Positions 44,799 to 54,211 of a stretch of 64,000 nucleotides of DNA are shown here, in pieces. The DNA lies in the NCBI RefSeq assembly GCF_001298735.1, contig NZ_CYSP01000012.1:80818-144817 (forward strand), written 5' to 3'. A program made the position numbers and the translations under genes. Positions within the stretch are counted from its first letter, which is position 1. Every line of letters starts with the position of its first letter. The stretch comes from Propionispora sp. 2/2-37 (lineage in GTDB: Bacteria; Bacillota; Negativicutes; Propionisporales; Propionisporaceae). A model generated the notes under the pieces. The model was given only the letters and a program-made list of their open reading frames with translations, had not been told where the DNA came from and did not search any database.

Positions 44799-46379
44799 CT
44801 ATTGTTTATTTAATAATTTATATTCAACGGAATCAATCAGCGCCTGCAGGCTGGCGTCAATAATATTGGTCGATACGCCAACCGTCGACCAGCTTGACAC
44901 GCCGTCGGTGGATTCAATCATAACCCGTACCTTGGCCTGTGTTGCACTATCGCTGTCAATGACCCGGACCTTATAGTCAGATAAATGCATTTGTGAAATG
45001 GATTCATAAAATTTATGCAGTGCCCGCCGGAGCGCTTTGTCGAGAGCATTAACCGGACCGATTTCGTCCGATACGCCGACCTCTTCCACCATATCGTCCA
45101 CCCTGATTTTAATAAAGGCCAGTGACGGGCTCTTGCCGCTGCCATTGCCCTTTTCGATAATGACTTTATAGTCCAAAAGCTCAAAGGAATGTTTAAACAG
45201 CCCAAGTTCTTTACGGGCCAGCAATTCCAAACTGTGCTCCGCACCTTCAAATTGATAGCCGTGATATTCCTTATCTTTCAGCTTATCCAGAATACGCTGT
45301 GTTTCCGCCGAATCCCGCGTAATATGCGGGGCAATGCTGCGGATAATCGCCATCAGGGTGCTGCGCCCGGATACCTCGGATAATAAAATCCGCCGTTCGT
45401 TTCCCACCGCTTCCGGGGGAACATGCTCAAAAGAAGTGCTATTTTTATTGACAGCATCAATATGCATACCGCCTTTATGGGCAAACGCGCAATGACCGAC
45501 ATAGGGATCGCGCTCATATGGAACGACATTGCTGACTTCGCTGATATAGCGGCAGGCCGCCGTGATATGCTTCAGCTTTTCAGCGGGAATACACGAATAT
45601 CCCAGCTTAAGCGTCAAATCAGCAATAATGGTGCTTAAATTGGCATTACCGCACCGTTCGCCAAGTCCGTTGAAAGTTCCCTGAACCTGACGGGCTCCGG
45701 CCTGGACCGCCAGCAGGGAATTAGCAACTCCTGTTCCCGAATCATTATGACAGTGAATGCCCAGATTGGAAAATCGATATCGGGAGACTAAACCGCCAAC
45801 AATCGAATACATCTCGAGGGGAAGCGTACCGCCATTGGTGTCGCAGAGTACCAGCCAGTCGGCACCTGCCTCCTGTGCGGCCTGCAGCACTTCTAAAGCA
45901 TACTTTTGATTATGTTTGTAGCCGTCAAAAAAATGTTCGGCATCAAAGATAACTTCTTTGCCCAGCGACTTTAGATACCGGATACTGTCGCTGATCATGG
46001 ACAGGTTTTCCTCCAGCGAGGTTTTAATAATATCGGTCACATGGAAATCCCAGGTCTTACCGAAAATAGCCGTGACCATGGTTCCCGAACTGACAAGCGC
46101 CTTAAGATTGACATCCTCGTCAGCCCGGATTCCGGGACGGCGGGTACTGCCAAAAGCGCAAAGTTTGGCATGTTTTAATTTCAGTTCCTTCCGGGCGGCA
46201 GCAAAAAACTCCAGATCCTTGCGGTTTGAACCGGGATTGCCGGCTTCGATATAACTCACGCCGATTTCATCCAGCTTAGCCGCAATTTTCAGTTTGTCAT
46301 TCACACTGAAGGAAATCCCCAGCGCCTGCGACCCATCGCGCAGCGTACTGTCAAATATATGTATTGTCTTATCGGACAT
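44799..46379 (-). CDS. cimA: (R)-citramalate synthase
   Basis: A 526-residue enzyme condensing pyruvate and acetyl-CoA to (R)-citramalate, the first step of the threonine-independent isoleucine path. [20 protein letters not shown] marks the CimA subgroup, [14 protein letters not shown] has the metal-binding HxH, and a C-terminal LeuA dimer domain with regulatory region (about 400-520) suggests feedback inhibition. LeuA-type sequences lack the SQALGISF form. The start is ATG 46379 after GGAGG. The linked leuCDB supply the next steps. Confidence 0.9.
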   Translation of the reverse strand: MSDKTIHIFDSTLRDGSQALGISFSVNDKLKIAAKLDEIGVSYIEAGNPGSNRKDLEFFAAARKELKLKHAKLCAFGSTRRPGIRADEDVNLKALVSSGTMVTAIFGKTWDFHVTDIIKTSLEENLSMISDSIRYLKSLGKEVIFDAEHFFDGYKHNQKYALEVLQAAQEAGADWLVLCDTNGGTLPLEMYSIVGGLVSRYRFSNLGIHCHNDSGTGVANSLLAVQAGARQVQGTFNGLGERCGNANLSTIIADLTLKLGYSCIPAEKLKHITAACRYISEVSNVVPYERDPYVGHCAFAHKGGMHIDAVNKNSTSFEHVPPEAVGNERRILLSEVSGRSTLMAIIRSIAPHITRDSAETQRILDKLKDKEYHGYQFEGAEHSLELLARKELGLFKHSFELLDYKVIIEKGNGSGKSPSLAFIKIRVDDMVEEVGVSDEIGPVNALDKALRRALHKFYESISQMHLSDYKVRVIDSDSATQAKVRVMIESTDGVSSWSTVGVSTNIIDASLQALIDSVEYKLLNKQ

Positions 46380-46539
46380 ACATTCACCTCCTGCCAATCG
46401 CTGTGTATATCGCTACACCGGCTTTAATGGTTTATTATACAATATCCCCGCTTGTTCCGTTATACCGTTCGATGTTCACATAAAAACTATACCATCATAC
46501 AATATAATAAATGACAAATAAAGGAGGCTTTCTATCCGT

Positions 46540-46818
46540 ATGCCAAGGTTATTCAAGTCCGCCCGTCAGACGACCGTTATTTCGGTCACACCTACCAGCC
46601 AGCTTAACAGCGCCTACTTACTGCTGCTGCAAATCCGCCCGGTTATAGCCCGTGGTATCAAAGACCTGGACGAATACGACCCCAAACACGTAATAATCGA
46701 AGTGGGTCTTATGAGTTATTTAATGGGAATGGGCTTTGATTATCGAACGGCTTGCACCATTGTAAAATCATGGGAAAAAGATGAAGAACTATTTGATCCC
46801 CTTTTATTAGAAGACTGA
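46540..46818 (+). CDS. small protein of unknown function
   Basis: A 92-residue soluble protein (MPRLFKSARQTTVISVTPTSQ …). An AAAGGAGG sequence lies 12 nt before the ATG, a little far. The C-terminal half is acidic and probably helical (VIIEVGLMSYLMGMGFDYRTAC, then EKDEELFDP). I do not recognise it. It diverges from cimA and converges with the GntR regulator gene. Confidence 0.6.
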   Translation: MPRLFKSARQTTVISVTPTSQLNSAYLLLLQIRPVIARGIKDLDEYDPKHVIIEVGLMSYLMGMGFDYRTACTIVKSWEKDEELFDPLLLED

Positions 46819-46827
46819 AATAATCCG

Positions 46828-46862
46828 GAAAAGCCTTTTACCGTTTTTGGTCTTTTCTCCGT
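46828..46862. terminator. weak convergent terminator
   Basis: Imperfect stem from CCGGAAAAG-CC to GG-TCTTTTCTCCG between convergent genes. Confidence 0.35.
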
Positions 46863-47831
46863 CTATGGCTGCACAACCTGGGGTGCAAGGTATTGCTTGA
46901 TCATGCTGATTCCTGCCTGGTCAAGGGCATTAATATATTCCAGCACCCGGATTTTCTCCGGCACCATCGTACGAATCCGGTCAATCACCGCCCGTGAACT
47001 GACTACCACATCGACAGACTGCAGCAGCTCACGCAAAGACGGTTCATGATTTAAGCCGGCGTGCCGCAGCACCACATTGGTCAGTCCGGCTGATTTCAGG
47101 GAGGTCTCCATCCGCTGTGCCCCCTCTTCCGTGGCACAAACCAGGCCGACACGAGTGCCTTGCTCTAACTGTCCAATCTGGAACAGCGTCTTAATTTGCG
47201 GTACCGCCATTACGGCAATCACTTCTTTTCCGTAAGGTTCTAAAATACTTTTTACCGCTTCTACATGACTAAAGGTGGTAACAGCAAAACCGAACCCTCC
47301 GCTGGCTTCGCTGCCCGCTCTGGTGTTTAAATCGGCCAGCAGACAACCTTCCACCGCTATGCCAATCTCACGTTCCAGTTCCTGACTGTAGTATTCAATG
47401 TCATGGCGGTTGCATTCAACAAATACGATCTTATCAAAGCCGTTCTGCTGATCAAAGCCCAGAATTGCCTGGCCGAAAACAACAGTAAATAAGTCCTCGG
47501 CACTAAATCCCAGCTCCCGGGCACGCTGAATGGTTTCCTGCGCTAAATTAAGCAGCGCCTGCCGTCTTTGTACATCAGGGATCCGGGGAATTTCTTCGGC
47601 CACATAAGTTCCCTGCCCATGTTTCATCTCAATAAGTCCTTCGCTCTCCAGCTCTTTATACGCAGCGATAACCGTGTTCCGGTTGATGCAAAGCACCGCC
47701 GCCAGATCCTTGGGCGAAGGCAGCCTGTCACCATGGGCCAGTTCGGCCCCCAGAATAAAATACTTAATTTGTTCTTTCAGCTGCTGATAAATCGGAAATT
47801 CAGAAGCCTTATTTATTCGAAACTCCATCAT
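46863..47831 (-). CDS. GntR-family transcription regulator
   Basis: A 322-residue protein. The N-terminal 75 residues are a GntR winged HTH (SEFPIYQQLKEQIKYFILGAELAHGDRLPSPKDLAAVLCINRNTVIAAYKELESEGLI, landmarks LPSPKDLA and NRNTVIAAYKELE). The remaining 240 residues do not look like an FCD or UTRA effector domain; they have two Rossmann-like halves reminiscent of a periplasmic-binding fold (EYYSQELER, GTRVGLVCATEEG). ATG follows AGGAG. A palindrome in its upstream region may be its operator. Targets are unknown. Confidence 0.8.
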   Translation of the reverse strand: MMEFRINKASEFPIYQQLKEQIKYFILGAELAHGDRLPSPKDLAAVLCINRNTVIAAYKELESEGLIEMKHGQGTYVAEEIPRIPDVQRRQALLNLAQETIQRARELGFSAEDLFTVVFGQAILGFDQQNGFDKIVFVECNRHDIEYYSQELEREIGIAVEGCLLADLNTRAGSEASGGFGFAVTTFSHVEAVKSILEPYGKEVIAVMAVPQIKTLFQIGQLEQGTRVGLVCATEEGAQRMETSLKSAGLTNVVLRHAGLNHEPSLRELLQSVDVVVSSRAVIDRIRTMVPEKIRVLEYINALDQAGISMIKQYLAPQVVQP

Positions 47832-47868
47832 TGCCCATTCTCCTAGAATAAACCATAATAATCAGATA

Positions 47869-47882
47869 ACTAGTTTTCTAGT
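47869..47882. promoter_or_regulatory. palindrome upstream of the GntR gene
   Basis: ACTAG-TTTT-CTAGT, about 40 bp before the start codon; a candidate GntR operator. Confidence 0.4.
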
Positions 47883-47934
47883 ACTCTATTACAATAATAC
47901 CAGGATCACCGGGCAGCGTCAATGCCCAAAATAG

Positions 47935-47974
47935 AAAATGCCGTCCCGGCATGCAGCCAGGTACGGCATTTTTA
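47935..47974 (-). terminator. terminator of the LivJ-type gene
   Basis: Stem AAAATGCCGT/ACGGCATTTT (47935-47944 and 47963-47972). Confidence 0.8.
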
Positions 47975-48007
47975 AATTCCATTACACCCTAGCATCTTGA
48001 TTCCTTA

Positions 48008-49153
48008 TTAAGGGTTAATGGTTGTTTTATAAGTCTGTTTACCGTCTTTCATTTCAATAACTACGGCGCTCTTCACCGGATTGTGGTTTTCATCCAGTGT
48101 AATTTTACCGGTAACCAGTTCCAAATCTTTAATTTGCGCTATTGCATCTTTGATTTTAACCGGGTCGGCACTGTTAGCCCGTTTAATCGCATCAACGGCC
48201 ATATAGGCTGCGTCATACCCCAGAACAGCAGGTGCATCCGGAATTTGACCATATTCGGCTTTATAAGCTTCAATGAATTTTGCAATGCGGGGGCTCTTAT
48301 CGTCGGCCGCATAATGATTGGAGAAGAAGGTATTAGTCAATGCCTCGGCACCGGCAATATCCGCTAATTTCGTGGAATCCCAGCCGTCACCGCCGATAAT
48401 CGGTACAGTGATACCCAGTTCACGCGCCTGTTTTATAATTTTACCTGCTTCCTCATAATAGCCGGGAACGAATACAACATCCGGATTAGCTGCTTTTATT
48501 TTTGTCAAAGTAGCCTTAAAATCCTGGTCTTTTTGCAAATAAGCTTCTTTGGAGATAATCTGTCCGCCCTTTTTGGTAAAACTTTCTTCAAAGAACTGAG
48601 CCAAGCCTTTGGAATAATCGGAACTGTTGTCAATATATACGGCAGCGGTTTTAGCCTTTAACGTATCGGCTGCAAATGATGCCATAACTGTTCCCTGAAA
48701 AGGATCAATAAAACAAGTACGGAAAGCGTATTCATTTACCTTCCCGTTGTCCACCGTTACTTTGGGATTGGTGGAGAAAGGAGTGATAAACGGCACTTTA
48801 TTGTCTGCCGCGATCTGTGCACCAGCGAGGGTATTGGAACTGGCTCCGGCACCAAGTACCAGTGCTACTTTATCCTGAGTTACCAATTTGGTTACCGCAT
48901 TGGCCGATTCAGAAGGTTCGGATTTGTTATCGGCAACAATAAAGCTAATCTGTTTGCCCAAAACACCGCCTGCAGCATTCACTTCTTTAAAAGCCAGTTT
49001 GATACCATTGGCCATGGACTGCCCGTAGCTTGCTGTATTTCCTGTCATTTCCAGATTGCCGCCGATTTTAATTTCTTTGGAGTCGGTACCACTGCAACCG
49101 GAAACCAGGAGCGCAGCCCCCAACAGGGACACATACAATAATTTTTTTAGCAT
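48008..49153 (-). CDS. livJ: branched-chain amino acid ABC transporter substrate-binding lipoprotein
   Basis: A 381-residue LivJ/LivK-type receptor with lipobox LVSGC (Cys 20) and the family start IKIGGNLEMTGNTASYGQSMANGIKLAFKEVN, then GAGASSNTLAGAQIAADNKVPFITP. It binds leucine-type amino acids or other amides outside the membrane. No livHMGF genes adjoin it, so the transporter core must lie elsewhere or it works as an orphan receptor. ATG follows GGGAGG. A terminator-like hairpin lies in its leader. Confidence 0.87.
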   Translation of the reverse strand: MLKKLLYVSLLGAALLVSGCSGTDSKEIKIGGNLEMTGNTASYGQSMANGIKLAFKEVNAAGGVLGKQISFIVADNKSEPSESANAVTKLVTQDKVALVLGAGASSNTLAGAQIAADNKVPFITPFSTNPKVTVDNGKVNEYAFRTCFIDPFQGTVMASFAADTLKAKTAAVYIDNSSDYSKGLAQFFEESFTKKGGQIISKEAYLQKDQDFKATLTKIKAANPDVVFVPGYYEEAGKIIKQARELGITVPIIGGDGWDSTKLADIAGAEALTNTFFSNHYAADDKSPRIAKFIEAYKAEYGQIPDAPAVLGYDAAYMAVDAIKRANSADPVKIKDAIAQIKDLELVTGKITLDENHNPVKSAVVIEMKDGKQTYKTTINP

Positions 49154-49503
49154 AAATATCCTCCCTCATTATTTTCGAAAAACAAAAAACGCCAAGGGAA
49201 ATATACATTTCCCTCAGCGTCATCGCTTTTCTTTTTACCTATGATTTTTTCTTTCTTCGATTTTACCATAAAGCTTGACTATTGTATATATTTTTTTAAT
49301 ATTTTGCTCCATATTTCCTGCATTTTTTGTATGGCTGTTTTACTGTATCCTTATAGACAGTCCTTGTCCACGGTACTTAGCATTTCATCCAGCTTCGCCA
49401 TCTCTTCTTTGAAAATATATATCCATGTACGGCAAAAACAAGCATAATTTTTACGTCATTCCCTTTTACCATGGCAAACTTCCCTAGTTTGGTAAAATTA
49501 GTC
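49154..49503. other. long leader region of the LivJ-type gene
   Basis: 350 bp without a recognised gene, apart from the hairpin at 49175-49220. A 32-codon reading on the minus strand (about 49472-49374) with a GGGAAG-like site is possible but weak. Confidence 0.35.
49175..49220 (-). terminator. leader hairpin with T-run before the livJ start (possible attenuator)
   Basis: On the minus strand ACGC-TG-AGGGAAAT pairs with ATTTCCCT-TG-GCGT, followed by TTTTTTGTTTTT, ending about 20 nt before the ribosome site of livJ. As no upstream gene needs a terminator, attenuation is possible. I found no T-box or known aptamer. Confidence 0.6.
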
Positions 49504-49532
49504 TTGACATTTCCTTTATTTATTTGTATTAT
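49504..49532 (+). promoter_or_regulatory. promoter of the rubrerythrin gene
   Basis: -35 TTGACA (49504-49509), a 17-nt spacer and -10 TATTAT (49527-49532), about 50 bp before the ATG. Confidence 0.75.
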
Positions 49533-49547
49533 ATATTTGTGCCATTA

Positions 49548-49563
49548 AATAATAATTATTATT
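49548..49563 (+). promoter_or_regulatory. A/T palindrome, possible PerR/Fur-type operator
   Basis: A 16-bp perfect palindrome AATAATAATTATTATT just after the -10 region. Its composition resembles PerR boxes (TTATAATNATTATAA) but is not a strict match. Confidence 0.4.
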
Positions 49564-49583
49564 AAAAAGGAGAGATTATCTAA

Positions 49584-50129
49584 ATGAAAAAATTTGTATG
49601 TTCTATCTGTGGTTATGTTCATGAAGGAGACTCTGCGCCGGAATCCTGTCCGCAATGTAAGGCTCCTGCCTCCAAATTCATTGAAAAATCGGCAGCAGGT
49701 CTGTCCTGGCCCGATGAACACCGTATCGGTGTCGCTGCCGGTGTGGACGCCGAGATCGTCGAAGGTCTCAAGATGAACTTTATGGGTGAATGTACAGAGG
49801 TCGGCATGTATCTCGCTATGAGCCGCCAGGCCGACCGCGAAGGATTCCCGGAAGTAGCGGAAGCTTATAAACGCATTGCCTTTGAAGAGGCCGAACATGC
49901 CGCAAAATTTGCCGAATTACTGGGTGAGGTCGTTTTCCCTTCCACTAAGAAAAATCTTGAATTACGTGTTGAAGCCGAATACGGCGCCACTCAGGGTAAA
50001 CTGGATCTGGCGAAAAAAGCAAAACAGCTCAATCTGGATGCCATCCATGACACCGTACACGAAATGTGTAAGGACGAAGCTCGTCATGGTGCAGCTTTCA
50101 AGGGATTATTGGACAGATATTTCAAATAA
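49584..50129 (+). CDS. rbr: reverse rubrerythrin
   Basis: A 181-residue peroxide-scavenging protein. The rubredoxin-like iron site comes first (C6, C9, C22, C25 in CSICGY and CPQCKA), followed by the diiron ferritin-like domain ([20 protein letters not shown] with the first Glu ligand, FEEAEHA and DEARHG). This order is the reverse of classical rubrerythrin, and it is the form typical of obligate anaerobes, where it reduces H2O2 to water. Its own promoter and a PerR-like site suit an oxidative-stress gene. Confidence 0.93.
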   Translation: MKKFVCSICGYVHEGDSAPESCPQCKAPASKFIEKSAAGLSWPDEHRIGVAAGVDAEIVEGLKMNFMGECTEVGMYLAMSRQADREGFPEVAEAYKRIAFEEAEHAAKFAELLGEVVFPSTKKNLELRVEAEYGATQGKLDLAKKAKQLNLDAIHDTVHEMCKDEARHGAAFKGLLDRYFK

Positions 50130-50149
50130 GAGACAGTCTGACATAAAAA

Positions 50150-50187
50150 AGAGAACTGGTTTTTCCATAGCCAGTTCTCTCTTTTTA
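50150..50187 (+). terminator. terminator of the rubrerythrin gene
   Basis: AGAGAACTGG/CCAGTTCTCT (50150-50159, 50171-50180) followed by CTTTTT. Confidence 0.85.
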
Positions 50188-50194
50188 TGCCCGT

Positions 50195-51139
50195 TTACGC
50201 TAAAATCTCCGTAATATTCCCGGGGATAACGACCGGTTTTTTCGCCAGTCGTGAGATATCAAAACAAGCAATCAACTCTTTTGCCTCAACAGCACTATAT
50301 TCCGGGATAAGTCCTGCCTGACAGGCCAGATAACCGACAATCTGCTCCGGGCGAATGCCGCGGCGCCTTAAAATGGTTAAAGAGAGATCCCCGTGACGTT
50401 TTGACAACCGGCTACCATCCTGTCCAAGCAATAAGGGGACATGGGTGAAAACCGGCTGTTTAAGACTCAAAAGCCGGTAAAGTAATAACTGCCGCGGAGT
50501 CGAAGCAATTAAATCGTTGCCCCTTAGCACATGCGTAATATGCATGGCGGCATCATCAACCACCACCGCCAGTTGATAAGCGTAAACACCGTCCGAACGC
50601 CGCAGGACAAAATCCCCGACAGACTGTTCAATATTCTGCTGTATTTCCCCATATAATAAATCGCTATAGGAAATACTGCCCGGAGGAACCAGCAGGCGCA
50701 TCGCCGGCTTACGATCCGTACGGCTGACTTTCCTGTTGCGGCAGGTTCCCGGATAGCGCTGCTCCCCGTCGGAAGCATGGGGCGCAGCAGCTGCCAGTTC
50801 AGCCCGGGTACAATAACAAGGATACGTCCGCCCGGCTGCCGCCAGGCGTTCAAAGGCTTCCTGGTAAAACTCCGACCGGACGCTTTGGCAGTAGGGTCCG
50901 TAATCGCCACCGGCATCCGGTCCTTCATCCCAGTCCAGTCCCAGCCATCGAAGGTCTACCTGCAGCGCAGCAGCATAGGCAGGACGTGACCGGTCCGGAT
51001 CCAGATCCTCCATCCGCAGCACCATCGTCCCGCCCGCCGACCTCACCTGAAGCCAGGCTAACAGCGCCGTCCAGGCATTGCCCAGATGCATATGGCCGGT
51101 CGGACTGGGAGCGAACCGTCCGCGTAGTGTATTTCCCAC
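50195..51139 (-). CDS. gluQ: glutamyl-Q tRNA(Asp) synthetase
   Basis: A 314-residue relative of the catalytic half of glutamyl-tRNA synthetase; the anticodon-binding domain is absent, as in GluQ/YadB. It shows RFAPSPTGHMHLGN (HIGH motif), the zinc-type YPCYCTR … YPGTCR and LSKRHGD (KMSKS-like). It attaches glutamate to the queuosine of tRNA-Asp, which links to the queG-like fragment at the window start and the tRNA-Asp(GTC) gene at 62986. The start is GTG 51139, 8 nt after GAGGG; the GTG at 51148 overlaps that site. Confidence 0.9.
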   Translation of the reverse strand: MGNTLRGRFAPSPTGHMHLGNAWTALLAWLQVRSAGGTMVLRMEDLDPDRSRPAYAAALQVDLRWLGLDWDEGPDAGGDYGPYCQSVRSEFYQEAFERLAAAGRTYPCYCTRAELAAAAPHASDGEQRYPGTCRNRKVSRTDRKPAMRLLVPPGSISYSDLLYGEIQQNIEQSVGDFVLRRSDGVYAYQLAVVVDDAAMHITHVLRGNDLIASTPRQLLLYRLLSLKQPVFTHVPLLLGQDGSRLSKRHGDLSLTILRRRGIRPEQIVGYLACQAGLIPEYSAVEAKELIACFDISRLAKKPVVIPGNITEILA

Positions 51140-51173
51140 TGCATTCACCCTCTTTGAAAATCCATAGCAAACC

Positions 51174-52562
51174 TTATTTACTCAACCGGCTAATAATGGC
51201 TCTGGCCACATGCACACCGCTGGCACTGGCCTGCGAAAGGCCGCGGGTTACACCAGCCCCGTCCCCGATGGCAAACATGTTGGGAATTTCGGTTTCCAGC
51301 TCCGAAGTCAGTTTCAGGCGCGAACTATAAAACTTCACTTCCACACCATACAGCAGCGTATCATCATTGGCCATGCCCGGTGCTATTTTATCCAGGGCAT
51401 AAATCATTTCAATGATATTGTCCAGATGACGTTTGGGTAACACCAAGCTCAAATCACCGGGTACGGCCTGCAGGGTTGGCGTGGTAAAGCTTTGTGCCAG
51501 ACGGTGCTCATTGGTCCGGCGGCCTTTTATCAAATCGCCAAATCGCTGTACCAGCACACCGCCGCCCAGCATATTGGAAAAAGAAGCAATCCGTTTGCCA
51601 TACTGATGCGGCTCGTTAAACGGTTCGGTAAAGCGGTTGCTTACCAGCAAGGCAAAGTTGGTGTTTTTACTGTGCAGTTTTTCATCCCGGTAGCTGTGCC
51701 CGTTAGCGGTTACAATGCCGTCCGTATTTTCAGCAACCACATATCCCTTGGGATTCATGCAGAAGGTACGGACCAAATCACCGTATTGCTTAGTCCGGTA
51801 TACCAGTTTCGCTTCATAAACCTCATCCGTAATATGCTGAAAAATCTCCGCCGGAATTTCCACCCGCACGCCGACATCCACCTGATTGTTAAACAACGGC
51901 AGCTTTAAGTCTTTGCACTGTCCGGAAAACCATTCCGACCCCGCTCTGCCGGGAGCGGCTATCAGATAGTCGCAATATACCGGCTGGTCATTCTCTAGCT
52001 CAAGAGTAAACCCCTGGCGATTGCCTTCAGGCAAAATCGCCGCTACATGACGGTTAAAAATTAACCTAACCCGGTCTTTTAACACTTCATATATGGTTTT
52101 TAATATCTGCAGGTTATTTTCCGTACCCAGGTGCCTTACTTTAGCATTCAGCAAATGCAAATCATAAGCCAGAGCTTTTATCCCAATACTGCTGTGCTCA
52201 GTGGAAAAGTATTCGGCGGGAGCCCCATACTGCAGATTGATTTCATCTACATAATCAATTAACGCCAATACCTCTTGATCGGCCAGGTATTCATTCAGCC
52301 AGCCGCCAAACTCTGTCGTAAAATTATACTTACCATCGGAAAATGCCCCGGCACCGCCAAAACCGCGCATGATGCCGCAGGACTTGCAGTGAATACAGTT
52401 CGCCACTTTCTTTTCCGCAATCGGACACTTCCGGGTATAAATATCGTTTCCTTCTTCAATCATGACCACGCGCAAATCCGGCTTCATTTTTGTCAGTTCA
52501 TATGCCGCAAAGATACCTGCCGGTCCACCGCCAATAATGGCTACATCATAGTTAGCAGTCAT
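51174..52562 (-). CDS. FAD-dependent dehydrogenase (COG2509 family)
   Basis: A 462-residue flavoprotein with the GxGxxG loop VAIIGGGPAGIFAAYEL, a conserved Cys cluster region CPIAEKKVANCIHCKSCGIMRG and FGGAGAFSDGKYN, LIAAPGRAGSEWF and the C-terminal FAIGDGAGVTRGLSQASASGVHVARAI. Members are uncharacterised FAD-dependent dehydrogenases. ATG follows GAGGG. It is just upstream of gluQ on the same strand, with about 35 bp between, so they may be cotranscribed. Confidence 0.83.
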   Translation of the reverse strand: MTANYDVAIIGGGPAGIFAAYELTKMKPDLRVVMIEEGNDIYTRKCPIAEKKVANCIHCKSCGIMRGFGGAGAFSDGKYNFTTEFGGWLNEYLADQEVLALIDYVDEINLQYGAPAEYFSTEHSSIGIKALAYDLHLLNAKVRHLGTENNLQILKTIYEVLKDRVRLIFNRHVAAILPEGNRQGFTLELENDQPVYCDYLIAAPGRAGSEWFSGQCKDLKLPLFNNQVDVGVRVEIPAEIFQHITDEVYEAKLVYRTKQYGDLVRTFCMNPKGYVVAENTDGIVTANGHSYRDEKLHSKNTNFALLVSNRFTEPFNEPHQYGKRIASFSNMLGGGVLVQRFGDLIKGRRTNEHRLAQSFTTPTLQAVPGDLSLVLPKRHLDNIIEMIYALDKIAPGMANDDTLLYGVEVKFYSSRLKLTSELETEIPNMFAIGDGAGVTRGLSQASASGVHVARAIISRLSK

Positions 52563-53095
52563 TTGTTTTCCCTCATTTCACTCATCAATAAGCAAACCAA
52601 AAGTTATTATACTGTATCCTAAAAAGCTTGTATAGCTTTTTTTGACAGGTTATATTTTTAACGGATTGCCAATCCAGATATAAAAATCAGTTTTTCATAC
52701 TTCTCTATTATAACATGGAAGTCCGTGGCTATGCATGAGAGCTATTCCCCCTGCAAAGCAAAAAAGAATCCATAATCCATGGCTCCTTCTTTTAACAGCT
52801 TATAACTTACCACAGCTTCACTCCTACCCATCATCCCGGGGATCAAAGTCGGCGCAAAACGCTGCCGGTAACCTGAGTGCCCTCTATATCCATAATATCT
52901 AAGGAATCCACTTCCGGGTACTGCCTCACTAGACCGGAAAGCACAACCCCAAAATCATTGGCTGAGACACCGGCCAACTGCTGCAGCAAAAAACCCATAA
53001 CTCATATGCCGGTTGTTTTTCCATGCTTTGCCGGACTTTGTGAATTTTTCTCCGGTGCAATTATTATCAAATGTTGTCGTCTTTTGCAATGCCGC
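52563..53095. other. intergenic region with decayed coding fragments
   Basis: On the minus strand a fragment from about 52999 to a TGA at 52845-52843 reads LLQQLAGVSANDFGVVLSG … RQYPEVDSLDIMDI, like a Cache-type sensor domain. A preceding piece, RQSMEKQPAYEL, continues it in another frame across a T-run. Further down, DYGFFFALQGE ends at a TAG. None has a start or ribosome site, so this looks like a broken sensor or chemoreceptor gene. Confidence 0.35.
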
Positions 53096-53440
53096 TTAGG
53101 AAAAGAAGACCTTTTCCATTGCTCCGGTTTGCAGTAAAATCATATACAAAACTGTTGGGCCAAAAATACTAAGCAGGGGATTCCGTTTCCAGCTATGCAG
53201 AAGCAGCACGGCCATAACGGCTAACACTTCGTTAAGGCCGTGTGGTATGCCCCCCCACTGGATATCTTTCAGGCAATACAATACCAGAATCGTGATAATC
53301 ACCGGAGGAATATATTTACCGATAAATAGGAGTACCTCCGGCGGCTGTTTGGCGCTAAAAAACAAAAAGGGGAAATAACGGGTAACCATAGTGATGAAAG
53401 CTATAATCACTATGGCCACTAATACATTAGTCAGACTCAT
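53096..53440 (-). CDS. azlD: AzlD-family exporter subunit (copy 2)
   Basis: A 114-residue, four-segment membrane protein with the family pattern FITMVTRYFPFLFF and GKYIPPVIITILVLYCLKDI. It overlaps azlC copy 2 by 14 nt, so translation is probably coupled. Confidence 0.8.
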   Translation of the reverse strand: MSLTNVLVAIVIIAFITMVTRYFPFLFFSAKQPPEVLLFIGKYIPPVIITILVLYCLKDIQWGGIPHGLNEVLAVMAVLLLHSWKRNPLLSIFGPTVLYMILLQTGAMEKVFFS

Positions 53441-54143
53441 GCTGCGTAATCCTTCCTTTAAAAATTAATAACAAACCAATGGACAAAATAATCGCCGCCA
53501 ACAGCATATTGCTTTTGCCGATAATCACTAAAGACAATAGGGCGCAAGCTCCGCCAATGGCAAAAGGAATTTTGGTGGAGTAACTGGTAAACTGCTCAAA
53601 AAGCAACACAATAAACAAGGCGGTCAAAGAAAAATCCAGCCCTGTGGTATTTATCGTCATAAAGCTGCCGGCTACCGCACCGATAACGCTGCCTGCTATC
53701 CAATAGCAATGGTTGAGCAATGAAATATAAAAATAAAAACGTCCCCTATCGACTTCCTGCGGCTCTTTCAAACCGGTTAGCAACGCATACGTCTCATCGG
53801 TCAGGGAAAATATCATGTAAGGCTTTAGTCTGCCGGTCAGGTTGAATTGGCTGAACAACGACAGGCCATAGACCATATGCCGGAAATTGACTAAAAAGGT
53901 AACTGTGGCAATCTCTAGGAAACTGGCGTCGCTGACAAAAAAGCCTACGGCAATAAACTGTGCCGCCCCGGCGTAAACAAGGGTACTCATGAGTAAGGCA
54001 ATAACCCACGAATATCCCGCATTGTTAAGCAGTAGGCCAAAAGCGATGCCAATCGCCATGTAGCCAAAAAAAACAGGAGCGGTCGCTTTCGCCGCTACAT
54101 GTAAGGCAGCCATATCCAGCTGCTGTTTTAACCGATTCATCAT
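53427..54143 (-). CDS. azlC: AzlC-family branched-chain amino acid exporter (copy 2)
   Basis: About 238 residues with AFGLLLNNAGYSW, YAGAAQFIAVGFF, LVNFRHMVYGLSLF and FSLTDETYALL, the AzlC landmarks. The ATG at 54143 is 8 nt from GGGAG. It follows an aminotransferase gene by 68 bp on the same strand and is probably in one unit with it, linking transamination of amino acids to their export. Confidence 0.83.
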   Translation of the reverse strand: MMNRLKQQLDMAALHVAAKATAPVFFGYMAIGIAFGLLLNNAGYSWVIALLMSTLVYAGAAQFIAVGFFVSDASFLEIATVTFLVNFRHMVYGLSLFSQFNLTGRLKPYMIFSLTDETYALLTGLKEPQEVDRGRFYFYISLLNHCYWIAGSVIGAVAGSFMTINTTGLDFSLTALFIVLLFEQFTSYSTKIPFAIGGACALLSLVIIGKSNMLLAAIILSIGLLLIFKGRITQHESD

Positions 54144-54211
54144 ATCCTGGTCTCCCTTGCATTTCATAGCACACTACTACTCCTAATTATAAATAATCAC
54201 GCTGCATTTTT

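Noticed and set aside
46380..46520. T-box or leader-peptide attenuator before cimA
   Set aside because: The 140-bp region has no run of Leu or Ile codons, no T-box core and no terminator hairpin.
49220..49500. T-box leader before livJ
   Set aside because: No AGGGTGGNACCGCG antiterminator element or specifier loop was found.
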